Source: JBPYFK01 sp051984675 (GTDB taxonomy: Bacteria; Actinomycetota; Actinomycetes; Mycobacteriales; Pseudonocardiaceae). Taken from it: DNA of 64,000 nt. Made by a program: the position numbers and the translations under genes. Below are positions 39,679 through 47,914 of this stretch, one piece after another. The notes under the pieces were generated by a model that did no database searches, was not told where the DNA came from, and saw only the letters and a program-made list of their open reading frames with translations. The stretch covers positions 1 to 64,000 of the forward strand of contig JBPYFK010000126.1 of the NCBI GenBank assembly GCA_051984675.1. The letters are read 5' to 3'. The stretch's first letter is position 1; each line of letters opens with the position of its first letter.

Positions 39679-40704
39679 ATGCCGATCGCACTGTCCATTC
39701 TCGACCTCGCACCGATCGCGTCCGGCCAGACCGCGCGAGACAGTTTCGAGGCCAGCGTCGCGCTCGCCCGCGCCGCCGAAGCCAGCGGTTACCGGCGCGT
39801 GTGGTACGCCGAGCACCACAACATGGGCTCCATCGCCTCCAGCGCCACCAGCGTCCTCATCGGGCACGTCGCGGCGCACACCGACACCATCCGGCTCGGT
39901 GCGGGCGGCATCATGCTGCCCAACCACTCGCCCTTGGTGATCGCGGAGCAGTTCGGCACGCTGGAGACGCTCTTTCCCGGGCGCATCGATCTCGGGCTCG
40001 GCCGTGCGCCAGGCAGCGACCAGCAGACCATGCTGGCGCTGCGCCGCGACGCCACCTCCGCCGACGCCTTCCCACAGGACGTGCTGGAACTGCGGACCTA
40101 CCTCAGCGGGGACTCGGTGCACGGCGTGCGGGCGGTGCCGCACGCCGACGGTGCCGTGCCGCTGTACATCCTGGGCTCCTCGCTGTTCGGCGCGCAGCTG
40201 GCCGCGCAGCTCGGCCTCCCGTACGCGTTCGCATCGCACTTCGCCCCGGACGCGCTGCATCAAGCGGTCGCGGTCTACCGTGACCGGTTCACGCCATCGG
40301 AGCAGCTGGCCGAGCCGTACGTCATTGCCGGCGTCAACGTGTTCGCGGCCGAGGACCACGACGAGGCCCTCGCCCAGCGGACAGCCGCATACCGGTCCAG
40401 GGCACGCCGGATGCTCTCGCGGAACACGGCGGGCGCCAAGCTCACCGACGCGGAGATCGACGCGTTTCTGGCCTCACCGAACGGCCATCCGCTCGCCGCG
40501 ATGACGAAGTACACCGCCGCCGGTACCGCTGGCGAAGTGCGCGAGTACCTGGAGGACTTCGCCGCTGCCATCCAGGCCGACGAACTCATCCTCGCCCACC
40601 ACGCCAAGCAGATCACCGACCGGGTCCGATCCGTCGAGTTGACCGCCGAAGCGATGACGTTGCGAAGCGCCCACAACGCAAAGCCGATGTTCCACACGGA
40701 ATGA
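39679..40704 (+). CDS. LLM-class flavin-dependent oxidoreductase (MsnO8 type)
   Basis: A 341-residue bacterial-luciferase-like protein. Signatures: LSILDLAPIASGQTARDSFE at the start, YRRVWYAEHHNMGSIASSA near residue 40, IRLGAGGIMLPNHSPLVIAE and LFPGRIDLGLGRAPGSDQQT. These are the FMNH2-binding barrel motifs of the MsnO8/YhbW subgroup. It should oxidise a small substrate with reduced flavin supplied by a reductase elsewhere. It is co-transcribed with the ArsR regulator. Confidence 0.93.
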   Translation: MPIALSILDLAPIASGQTARDSFEASVALARAAEASGYRRVWYAEHHNMGSIASSATSVLIGHVAAHTDTIRLGAGGIMLPNHSPLVIAEQFGTLETLFPGRIDLGLGRAPGSDQQTMLALRRDATSADAFPQDVLELRTYLSGDSVHGVRAVPHADGAVPLYILGSSLFGAQLAAQLGLPYAFASHFAPDALHQAVAVYRDRFTPSEQLAEPYVIAGVNVFAAEDHDEALAQRTAAYRSRARRMLSRNTAGAKLTDAEIDAFLASPNGHPLAAMTKYTAAGTAGEVREYLEDFAAAIQADELILAHHAKQITDRVRSVELTAEAMTLRSAHNAKPMFHTE

Positions 40705-40725
40705 CCGCCAGCCATGTCTCGCCGG

Positions 40726-40749
40726 CGGTACATGCGTCGGTACATGCGT
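40726..40749 (+). repeat. 12-bp tandem duplication
   Basis: CGGTACATGCGT occurs twice in tandem just before a small membrane-protein gene. Both copies contain an ATG in the same frame, producing a spurious 19-residue extension (RRYMRRYMR) in the longer reading of that gene. Confidence 0.85.
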
Positions 40750-40770
40750 GCCATTGGCTACACTCACGAC

Positions 40771-41145
40771 ATGGGCAATGGCTCGCTTGTGACCGCAGGA
40801 ACCTTCAGCCCCGGCCACATCGCGCTGACCGCCGTGATCACGGGAATCCTCGCCTTGGCCACAGCCGCTTGGCGCCTGCCCCGCAGCTCCTGGACGGACA
40901 TGGTCGTCATCGGCCTACTCGCCGCCGCCTCGGTCTTCCTCTGGCGACTGTCGGCGAACATGCCTCAACTCAACAGTGACGGACTGCCCGGCTTCTCCGC
41001 CAACGACTGGCTCGCCCCGGTGCTGACCTACTTGTTCCTGACCCTCTACGCCGACCTGCGACCACCCGCAGACCCGCGCCGCTACGGGCAGGCGCGCGCC
41101 CTGGCCGTACTCGGCTCCCTCGTCGTCAACGTCGTCACCATCTGA
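40771..41145 (+). CDS. Membrane protein, three or four helices, unknown function
   Basis: A 124-residue protein from ATG 40771. It has helices around IALTAVITGILALATAAW, MVVIGLLAAASVFLWRL and LAPVLTYLFLTLYADLR. The Shine-Dalgarno motif is missing, but TACACT stands 6 bases before the ATG, a good -10 element for leaderless transcription. The sequence resembles the N-terminal half of larger actinomycete membrane proteins of MAB_1171c type. Because the next frame continues as a startless coding region, the protein may be a truncated survivor. That comparison is from memory and should be checked. Confidence 0.6.
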   Translation: MGNGSLVTAGTFSPGHIALTAVITGILALATAAWRLPRSSWTDMVVIGLLAAASVFLWRLSANMPQLNSDGLPGFSANDWLAPVLTYLFLTLYADLRPPADPRRYGQARALAVLGSLVVNVVTI

Positions 41146-41453
41146 CAACCGACGAGGCGCCCCTTTCCTCCGAACTCGTCTCTCTACTATGGACGGATAG
41201 TCTCGGCATACTCGGAGGGACAGCCCACAGCGTCAGCGATCTCCGATACCAACGAAGTCTCGCCGACTATCTCGACCGGCTGGCCCGCCAAGCCAGCGAC
41301 CGGGCCGAGGCCGAACAGCTTCGCCGGCGCGCGGCGCAGGTCCGCACGGAAGCGGATGACTGGCCGCTGCGCAAGGAGAGGACGTCCCCGACGGTGGGCG
41401 TGTGGGCAGTCCCCAACAGCCGCTGGCGGCTCAAGGTCGAAGCCGGACCATGA
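41142..41453 (+). pseudogene. Startless coding-like frame behind the membrane protein
   Basis: This +1 frame relative to the preceding gene is open across its stop and ends at TGA 41453. It encodes a plausible helical cytoplasmic domain (SVSDLRYQRSLADYLDRLAR, then QASDRAEAEQLRRRAAQVRT), with GC-rich third positions. It has no ATG, GTG or TTG with ribosome site at its beginning. The simplest reading is the 3' half of a gene that was joined to the upstream membrane part and separated by a frameshift or deletion. I do not recognise the domain. Confidence 0.4.
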
Positions 41454-41475
41454 TCTCCGGGGCCGCTCCCGGATT

Positions 41476-41520
41476 TCGGTGTGGTGGTCCCGCACTCCCA
41501 GTGCAGGACCACCACACCGA
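41476..41520. terminator. Long composite hairpin
   Basis: Perfect 15-bp arms TCGGTGTGGTGGTCC and GGACCACCACACCGA enclose a second small hairpin GCACT-CCC-AGTGC. It lies between the convergent pseudogene frame and the LCP gene and should terminate both. The inner stem makes it more elaborate than other terminators in the window. Confidence 0.75.
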
Positions 41521-41562
41521 GAAATCGGCAACGCGATTGACGCTGCCTATCTCTAGGTGCGA

Positions 41563-42597
41563 TCAGCCGCCTGCCGAGGCGGTGATCACATCCTGCGGGA
41601 TTGGCGTGTCATGGGCAAGCGCGCCGAAGAGCTTGTCAGCCTTGCTCTGGTCCCATTTGAGCACCGAGGCACCGTCACCGGTGCGGCCGAAACTTCCGAA
41701 CGGAACGGTGGTGGTCACGCCCTTACCGGAGGAGATGTCCTCCATGGCGAACGCGAGCGAGCCCAGGTGCCAGATGTGGTCGTCTTGGCCCACGAGGAAT
41801 GCCGCTGACGTGTTCAGGATGAGCGGGAAGAGTCTGAAAGGGTTGAACAAGACCTCGGGGCTGGTGGTCTTCTTCGTGAGCGCGGAGAGAAATTCCCGTT
41901 GGTGTTCCACACGGTCAAGGTCGCCGCGTGCGGAGGCGCGGGTACGGACGTAACCGAGCGCCTGCGGGCCGTTGAGGGTTTGGCAACCGGGCTGCAGGTC
42001 AAGGTTGGCTTTGGGGTCGTGCATCGGTTCCTTGATGCACATGTCCACGCCACCGACCGCGTCCGTCATGTTGGCGAACCCGCCGAGACCGATCTCCGCG
42101 TAGTGGTCGATCCGTACGCCGGTGGCGCTCTCGACCGTCTGAGCCAGCAGCTGCGGACCGCCGTAGGCGAAAGCCGCGTTGAGTTTGTCCTTACCGTGAC
42201 CGGGGATCGGTACGTAGGAATCGCGGGGCAGACTCACGACCGCGGGTGTTCCGCCGCCCTCGGGTATGTGCACGAGCATCATCGTGTCGGTGCGGCGGCC
42301 GGCGGCGTCTCCGGTGCCCAGCTTGGCCTCCTCGCTCGCGTCCAGCCCTTCCCTGCTGTCGGAACCAGCGAGCAGCCAGTTCGTACCGGGTCCGGCGGCG
42401 GGGCGCTGACCATCAGCGGGAAGCGCGTTCTCCCGCTTCAGCGAGGTGTCCACATAGATCGCGAAGCCGACCAATGCGAAGACAAGGACGAGCACAATGA
42501 TCAGGATCGTGCGTCCTCGCCGCCTCCTGCGAACCGGTGGAAACCCTGGACCATGCGGGTGTCCCGGCGCGTCATAGCGCTGCTGCGTGTAAGCCAT
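41563..42597 (-). CDS. LytR-CpsA-Psr (LCP) family cell-wall ligase
   Basis: A 344-residue protein, ATG 42597. The cytoplasmic Pro/basic N-terminus precedes one membrane helix (TILIIVLVLVFALVGFAIYV, about residues 30-48). The extracytoplasmic LCP domain has NWLLAGSDSREG, RTDTMMLVHIPE, SLPRDSYV and KLNAAFAYGGPQLL, and the Arg-rich catalytic region with RTRASARGDLDRVEHQREFL. LCP proteins transfer undecaprenyl-linked polymers such as arabinogalactan or teichoic acid to peptidoglycan. It is monocistronic. Confidence 0.95.
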   Translation of the reverse strand: MAYTQQRYDAPGHPHGPGFPPVRRRRRGRTILIIVLVLVFALVGFAIYVDTSLKRENALPADGQRPAAGPGTNWLLAGSDSREGLDASEEAKLGTGDAAGRRTDTMMLVHIPEGGGTPAVVSLPRDSYVPIPGHGKDKLNAAFAYGGPQLLAQTVESATGVRIDHYAEIGLGGFANMTDAVGGVDMCIKEPMHDPKANLDLQPGCQTLNGPQALGYVRTRASARGDLDRVEHQREFLSALTKKTTSPEVLFNPFRLFPLILNTSAAFLVGQDDHIWHLGSLAFAMEDISSGKGVTTTVPFGSFGRTGDGASVLKWDQSKADKLFGALAHDTPIPQDVITASAGG

Positions 42598-43126
42598 ATC
42601 GCCCAATCCACAATCTTGTGCCACGCGCGGTGGCGCCGATCGGTCGTCCTCCACGACCGAGTCGACGCGCAATCATCACAGACGCACGCACAACCCAATA
42701 GGCCCCAGATTCACAAGACAAGTAACAATGCGAGCACATAAGGATCACGCCAGAAGGGCGTCCTTCGCTTTACGTTCCCTACGGTGCGTGATCATTCCGC
42801 TGCGCCCTGGTCGACAACCTTGAATGCGCAGCGCCAAGATTCGCAGTTCCAGAGCCCGCAGACGATAAGAACTTCGCGAACGAGAATTCAACCGAAAACG
42901 CACCAGAAGCGGGTTCCGGCGTTGATATGGATGCCTGTTCAGTGCGTGAGCAATAACTCGTGGTGACAAGCCAGGCAGGAACGGCGTGCCGACGACCGGA
43001 TGGCGCCGATAGACCGTCCGGAACTGAATGACAGATCACACAGGGTTGACAGACACCCGCGCGAGTCTCTTAGGTGTTCCTCAGCACTAATCAGGTAAGC
43101 CTCACCTAATGATTCGCGGAGGGATC
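42598..43126. other. Intergenic region between LCP and efeU
   Basis: No supported gene; the several short frames lack coding character. Base composition is less GC-rich than the flanks. The right edge contains the iron box and efeU promoter. The left edge contains the LCP promoter. Confidence 0.5.
43091..43109 (+). promoter_or_regulatory. Iron box (DtxR/IdeR type) of the efeUOB operon
   Basis: TCAGGTAAGCCTCACCTAA agrees with the consensus TTAGGTTAGGCTAACCTAA at 15 of 19 positions, including both outer AGGT/ACCTAA arms. It is centred 27 bp before the efeU start. An iron-loaded DtxR-family repressor should shut off the iron importer. Confidence 0.8.
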
Positions 43127-43984
43127 ATGCTGGCGACGTTCGTCATCGGCTTGCGCGAGGGGTTGGAGGCCTCGCTGATCGTGGGGATCATCGCGGCCTT
43201 CCTCGGTCAGCAGCGGCGCCGGGACGCGCTGCGGCAGGTCTGGCTCGGCGTGGGCGCGGCGGTGCTGTTGTGCCTGGCCATCGGCGTCGTGCTGCAGGTG
43301 GTCTCGCAGAACCTGCCGCACCAGGCCCAGGAGGGGCTGGAGACCGTCATCGGCGCCCTGGCCGTGGGCATGGTCACCTACATGATCGTCTGGATGAGCC
43401 AGCACGCCCGCGGGCTGAAAGGCGAACTGGAAGGCGCCGCAGCGCAGGCGCTGCACCAAGGGTCGGCGGGTGCGCTGGTGGTGATGGCCTTTCTCGCCGT
43501 GCTACGCGAAGGCTTCGAAACGGCGGTGTTCCTGCTGGCGACGTTTCAGGCCAGCGACAACGCACTGCTGGCCGGGCTCGGGGCGGCGCTGGGAATCCTG
43601 CTCTCCGCGCTCGCGGGCTACGGCATCTACCGGGGTGGAGTGCGACTGAACCTCTCCCGGTTCTTCCGGGCCACGGGTGCCGTCCTGGTCCTGGTCGCGG
43701 CCGGGCTGGTGATGTCAGCGCTGCACTCGGGACACGAGGCCGGCTGGGTGGCCGTCGGCCAGCAGCAGGCGCTGGATCTGTCCTGGCTGGTGCGCCCGGG
43801 CACACCGTTGTATGCGCTGTTCGGTGGCGTTCTGGGGATTCAGCCGCACCCGACCGTGATCGAAACTGCCGGATGGTTGATCTACGCGCTGCCGGTGCTG
43901 CTGTTCGTGCTCTGGCCGCGCAATACGCGTCCCAAAGCGACCGCACCAGCAACAGTGCCGGCCGAAGCTACGGAACGGTCCTAA
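43127..43984 (+). CDS. efeU: Iron permease EfeU (FTR1/OFeT family)
   Basis: A 285-residue integral membrane protein with seven hydrophobic helices. Both RExxE iron-transfer motifs are present: REGLE at residues 10-14 and REGFE at 127-131. ATG 43127 has GGAGGG upstream; the six-residue extension to 43109 is not needed. It is the first gene of efeUOB. It passes ferric iron across the membrane after oxidation/reduction by EfeB, with EfeO as the periplasmic-side binding protein. Confidence 0.96.
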   Translation: MLATFVIGLREGLEASLIVGIIAAFLGQQRRRDALRQVWLGVGAAVLLCLAIGVVLQVVSQNLPHQAQEGLETVIGALAVGMVTYMIVWMSQHARGLKGELEGAAAQALHQGSAGALVVMAFLAVLREGFETAVFLLATFQASDNALLAGLGAALGILLSALAGYGIYRGGVRLNLSRFFRATGAVLVLVAAGLVMSALHSGHEAGWVAVGQQQALDLSWLVRPGTPLYALFGGVLGIQPHPTVIETAGWLIYALPVLLFVLWPRNTRPKATAPATVPAEATERS

Positions 43985-44067
43985 GGGACCGTCCTGAAGT
44001 GTGTGCCCCAGCCGCGGATTCCCCCAAGCGTGCTGCATTCCTGGGCGAACGACAGAGGAGAGTCATA

Positions 44068-45192
44068 GTGCAGCGTCCTATCTTTGCCGTGGTTTCCCTG
44101 GTCAGCACGGCTGGCCTGCTGGCCGCGTGTTCTGCTGAGCAGAACGCGGAGCCAGCCAACGCCCCCAAGATCGCGGTCGAGGCCAACGACAACGCGTGCC
44201 ACCTGGCCACGACGACGGCGCCGGCCGGAAGCGTCACGTTCGACATCCACAACGGTGGCAACCAGATCACCGAGTTCTACCTCTACGGTCCTGGCGATCA
44301 GGTGGTCAGTGAGATGGAGAACATCGCGCCCGGAATGACCCGCCCGATGGTGGTGCAGGTGCGGGGTGGCCAGTACACCACCGCCTGCAAGCCGGGGACG
44401 AGCGGTGACGGGATTCGCGGGCAGTTCACGGTCACCGGAACCGCTGCCGCAGCCCCTGCGGGTGCGGCGACCCAAGGCGTGGATGCGTACAAGAAGTACG
44501 TCGCCGAGCAGGCCGAGCAGCTCCAGCAAGGCACTGCCGCGTTCGCTGACGCCATAAAAGCCGGCCGGGTCGACGACGCCAGACGTCTCTACGCCCAGGC
44601 TCGCCAGCCTTGGGAGCGCATCGAGCCGGTCGCGGAGACCTTCGGTGACCTCGACGACAAGATCGACGCACGCGAGGGCGACGTCAAACCGGGCGAGCAG
44701 TGGACCGGGTATCACCGGCTGGAAAAGGAACTGTGGTCCGGCGGGTTGCAGCCGGACGCCGCGGAAGTCGCCGACCAGCTCGTCGCCGACGTGCACGAGA
44801 TCGCCGACAAGGCCAAGGACGCCGACCTGACCCCCGCGAAGACCGCCAACGGGGCCAAGGAACTCCTGGACGAGGTGGCCACCAAGAAGGTCACCGGCGA
44901 GGAGGAAGCCTTCTCCCACACAGATCTGTGGGACCTCAAGGCCAATGTGGACGGCGCGAAGCAGGTCGTCACCGCGTTCCGCCCGGTGCTGCGATCCAAG
45001 GACCCGAACCTCCAGGCGCAACTGGACCACCGGTTCGCCGACGTCGATGGGCTGCTGGCCCGGTACCAGCGCGGGGACGGGTTCGCCCCGTACACCGAGC
45101 TGAACCCCGACCAGGTCAAGGAGCTGGGTGCCGCGGCGGATGCGCTCGGCGAGCCGCTGAGCAAGATCTCGGGAGCCGTAACAGGACAATGA
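44068..45192 (+). CDS. efeO: EfeO iron-binding lipoprotein (cupredoxin plus M75 domain)
   Basis: A 374-residue lipoprotein, GTG 44068 with AGAGGAGAG upstream. The signal peptide ends LLAAC with C21 as lipid anchor. A cupredoxin-like domain (residues about 35-125; VTFDIHNGGNQITEFYLYGP) is followed by a helical M75/imelysin domain with WTGYHRLEKELW, which holds the HxxE metal motif. It captures iron for EfeU. The gene begins 83 bp after efeU and its stop overlaps the efeB start. Confidence 0.96.
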   Translation: MQRPIFAVVSLVSTAGLLAACSAEQNAEPANAPKIAVEANDNACHLATTTAPAGSVTFDIHNGGNQITEFYLYGPGDQVVSEMENIAPGMTRPMVVQVRGGQYTTACKPGTSGDGIRGQFTVTGTAAAAPAGAATQGVDAYKKYVAEQAEQLQQGTAAFADAIKAGRVDDARRLYAQARQPWERIEPVAETFGDLDDKIDAREGDVKPGEQWTGYHRLEKELWSGGLQPDAAEVADQLVADVHEIADKAKDADLTPAKTANGAKELLDEVATKKVTGEEEAFSHTDLWDLKANVDGAKQVVTAFRPVLRSKDPNLQAQLDHRFADVDGLLARYQRGDGFAPYTELNPDQVKELGAAADALGEPLSKISGAVTGQ

Positions 45193-46493
45193 GTGACGAC
45201 ACGGACCACAACCCCGCCGAGGACACCGAGACGCGCGGCACGCCGACAGGTCCGCAGGGCGGTGTCTCACGCCGACGGCTGTTCGGGTTGGCAGGGGCTG
45301 GTGCCGCCCTGGTCGGCGTGGGAGGCGCCACCGGGGCCGCCGCCGCCCACGCGATCGACACCGACGCCAGCCAGGCCGCCGCAGTGCCTTTCTGGGGTCA
45401 GCACCAAGCGGGCATCACCACGCCCGCCCAGGATCGGCTGCACTTCGTCGCCTTCGACGTCACGACCCGCGACCGCGCCGAGCTGGTGGACCTGCTGCGC
45501 GCCTGGACGGCGGCCGCGGAGCGGATGACCTCCGGCCGGGAGGCCGTCGACCGGGGCGCCGTCGGCGGCTTGGAGGACTCCCCGCCCGGCGACACGGGTG
45601 AGGCACTGGGTCTGGCGGCCTCGGGACTGACCCTCACGATCGGGTTCGGCCCGTCGCTGTTCGACGACCGGTTCGGCCTGGCGGGCCAACGTCCGCCCGC
45701 CTTAATCGACCTGCCGCACTTCCCGAAGGACAACCTCGATCCAGCCCGCTGTGACGGGGACCTGTGCGTGCAGGCGTGCGCGAATGACCCGCAGGTGGCC
45801 GTGCACGCGATTCGCAACCTCGCCCGGATCGGGTTCGGGGTGGTCAAGGTGCGGTGGTCGCAGCTGGGCTTCGGCCGCACGGCGACCACGTCCCGTGAAC
45901 AGTCCACGCCCCGCAACCTCTTCGGTTTCAAGGACGGCACCAACAACATCAAAGCCGAAGACGCCGATGCTCTGCGCGAGCACGTCTGGGCCCAGCGCAC
46001 CGATGGTCCACAGTGGATGTCCGGGGGAACCTACCTGGTGGCGCGACGCATCCGAATGCGCATCGAAACCTGGGACCGCACCTCGTTGGGCGAGCAGCAG
46101 GAGATCCTTGGCCGGAACAAGGGCACCGGCGCTCCCCTCAGCGGTACCGAGGAGTTCGACCCGGTCAACCTGGACGCCCGCAAGCCTGACGGGCCGGTCA
46201 TCGCCGACGACGCCCACATCCGTCTCGCCTCACCACAGGCCAACAACGGTGCTCGCATTCTCCGTCGCGGCTACAACTTCACCGACGGCTCGGACGGGCT
46301 GGGACACCTGGATGCGGGGCTGTTCTTCCTCTGCTTCACCCGAGATCCGCGCACGCGGTACGTGCCGATGCAAAACGCGCTGTCGAGCAACGACCGAATG
46401 ATGGAGTACATCGAACACACCGGTTCAGCCATCTTCGCCTGCCCACCCGGACTATCACCCGGCGGCTACTGGGGCCAGCAACTCTTCACCTGA
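45189..46493 (+). CDS. efeB: EfeB, Tat-exported Dyp-type haem peroxidase
   Basis: A 434-residue deferrochelatase/peroxidase. The Tat signal SRRRLFGLAGAGAALVG is at residues 27-43. The Dyp-type active site GxxDG appears as FGFKDGTNN, and the C-terminal region has ILRRGYNFTDG and GLFFLCFTRDPRTRYVPMQN, typical of the EfeB class. It oxidises ferrous iron or removes iron from haem for EfeU. The ATG overlaps the efeO stop (ATGA), and a strong hairpin ends the operon 55 bp downstream. Confidence 0.96.
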   Translation: MSDDTDHNPAEDTETRGTPTGPQGGVSRRRLFGLAGAGAALVGVGGATGAAAAHAIDTDASQAAAVPFWGQHQAGITTPAQDRLHFVAFDVTTRDRAELVDLLRAWTAAAERMTSGREAVDRGAVGGLEDSPPGDTGEALGLAASGLTLTIGFGPSLFDDRFGLAGQRPPALIDLPHFPKDNLDPARCDGDLCVQACANDPQVAVHAIRNLARIGFGVVKVRWSQLGFGRTATTSREQSTPRNLFGFKDGTNNIKAEDADALREHVWAQRTDGPQWMSGGTYLVARRIRMRIETWDRTSLGEQQEILGRNKGTGAPLSGTEEFDPVNLDARKPDGPVIADDAHIRLASPQANNGARILRRGYNFTDGSDGLGHLDAGLFFLCFTRDPRTRYVPMQNALSSNDRMMEYIEHTGSAIFACPPGLSPGGYWGQQLFT

Positions 46494-46547
46494 CACGTCC
46501 CCATCCGACTGATCGAGATCGATTGCCGGGCGCACGGTTGCTCAGCT

Positions 46548-46583
46548 CGCAGGGTGCTCACGGAGTCTCGTGAGCACCCTGCG
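46548..46583. terminator. Terminator of efeUOB
   Basis: CGCAGGGTGCTCACG and CGTGAGCACCCTGCG form a perfect 15-bp stem with a 6-base loop. It lies between efeB and a convergent small gene and can serve both. Confidence 0.85.
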
Positions 46584-46625
46584 TCACGCCGGCTAGTCAT
46601 GTCGCCACGCCTGAGACCGCTCGTG

Positions 46626-46865
46626 TCAGTGGCGCAAGTCAGTCACGTGTTGCAATTTCTCGGACACGGCATCCAGGCTGAATGAACCTGTCAGGTCTCC
46701 GATGAGGACAGTGGTGGCGGCGAGTGCTCCCATGCCCACCACGGTCAGCGCGGCCAACAGCACCAGATAGGCGAGCGCACGTGTGGGTTTGGGGAGCTGG
46801 TGCAGCCCGGAGAAGCTGTCCCACAGCGTGGGGAGTGGCGACTTGCCGATACCTGGCGCGGACAT
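46626..46865 (-). CDS. Small single-pass membrane protein
   Basis: A 79-residue protein from ATG 46865 with a cytoplasmic N-terminus (MSAPGIGKSPLPTLWDSFSG), one long hydrophobic helix (ALAYLVLLAALTVVGMGALAA) and a polar C-terminus. Third positions are GC-rich. No family is recognised; it might be a small subunit or anchor. It faces efeB across the terminator. The next gene upstream is more than 240 bp away. Confidence 0.6.
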   Translation of the reverse strand: MSAPGIGKSPLPTLWDSFSGLHQLPKPTRALAYLVLLAALTVVGMGALAATTVLIGDLTGSFSLDAVSEKLQHVTDLRH

Positions 46866-47109
46866 GCCGATATTCCTTCCTCATGCGAGTAGCACGCATC
46901 CCTTGACGGAATGCGGCAGAGAATGCGGTGCCGACGGGATCGCACGTGGGTTGGCCGGCTCGTGCGCCCAGCGGCCCACCGTCTCAGTAGGACTGCTTGT
47001 GACCAGCGGGAACTCCGCTCGCGACCCCGTCAACCTGCTATTCGCCGCAGTGACCGCAGTCGTTACAACAGGCGGGCGGATCATCCCCTGCCGGACGCGC
47101 CCACACGGG

Positions 47110-47886
47110 TCAGCCGCGCTCGGAGTGAGGCCCGTCCTCGATCCGGTAGTGCGCGGCGGCGTTGTCGTGGAGCACGGCGTCCACGTGTTCCTCTCCCACC
47201 AGTTCGGTGAGGCGGTGCAGGTCGCCGTCCTCGAAGGGGCGCCGGGCCCGGGTGGAGGGCAGGTCGGAACCGAACATCAGGGCGCCTGGGTGGGCCTTGA
47301 CGATGGCCCGGACCGTCTCGTCGACGTCCAGGTCCACGCGCCCGAATCCGCTGGCCTTCACCCTGGCACCGGACTCCACCAGGTGAAGCAGGCTCCGCAG
47401 CCCTTCGGCGGAGATGCCGAGATGGTCGATGCTCACCGCGGGCAGCGACCGCAGCCTCGGCAGGAGATCAGGCAGGTCGCGAGCGTCGATGTACAGCTCG
47501 GTGTGCCAGCCGGCCACCTCGTGCGCCCGGCGGGCCAGGGTGTCCAGGTTGTCCAGAGTCTCCGATCCGCCACGGCGGGCGTTGAACCGGACTGCGCGTA
47601 CGCCTTGGGCGTCCAACCGGGCGATCTCCCCGTCGGACACCGATGCGGGCAGCTGCGTCACCCCGACGAAGCCCGGCCCCAACCGCCGCAGGGCATCGAC
47701 CAGATAGGTCTGGTCGAACGCCTGGAACGAACCGGAGACCACCGCTCCGCCGGTGACGCCGAGGGCAGCGGCCCGCTCCCGGTAGTGGGCGACGGTGAAC
47801 TCGGGCGGCAGGTAGCCGCTGTTCTCCACCAGCGGGAAGCGCCGGTCGATGATGTGGAAGTGGCTGTCGAAGACGCGTGCGCTCAT
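47110..47886 (-). CDS. Amidohydrolase (PF04909, metal-dependent TIM-barrel hydrolase)
   Basis: A 258-residue hydrolase from ATG 47886. It starts VFDSHFHIIDRRFPLV, with the HxH metal ligands, and ends with LMFGSDLPSTRARRPF, where the Asp is the conserved catalytic acid. YLPPEFTVAHYRERAAALGV is typical for 2-pyrone-4,6-dicarboxylate lactonase-like and amidohydrolase_2 enzymes. Lactonase or decarboxylase activity is possible. It lies 29 bp behind the fusion regulator gene on the same strand and probably shares its transcript. It has no clear Shine-Dalgarno motif. Confidence 0.88.
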   Translation of the reverse strand: MSARVFDSHFHIIDRRFPLVENSGYLPPEFTVAHYRERAAALGVTGGAVVSGSFQAFDQTYLVDALRRLGPGFVGVTQLPASVSDGEIARLDAQGVRAVRFNARRGGSETLDNLDTLARRAHEVAGWHTELYIDARDLPDLLPRLRSLPAVSIDHLGISAEGLRSLLHLVESGARVKASGFGRVDLDVDETVRAIVKAHPGALMFGSDLPSTRARRPFEDGDLHRLTELVGEEHVDAVLHDNAAAHYRIEDGPHSERG

Positions 47887-47914
47887 GTGACTGGGAGAAT
47901 TCTCGTTTCCGGGC

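Noticed and set aside
42745..43039. Short minus-strand frames before efeU
   Set aside because: Overlapping frames with Arg/Ser-rich translations, no ribosome site and no coding-type third positions; the region is better explained as promoters and the iron box.
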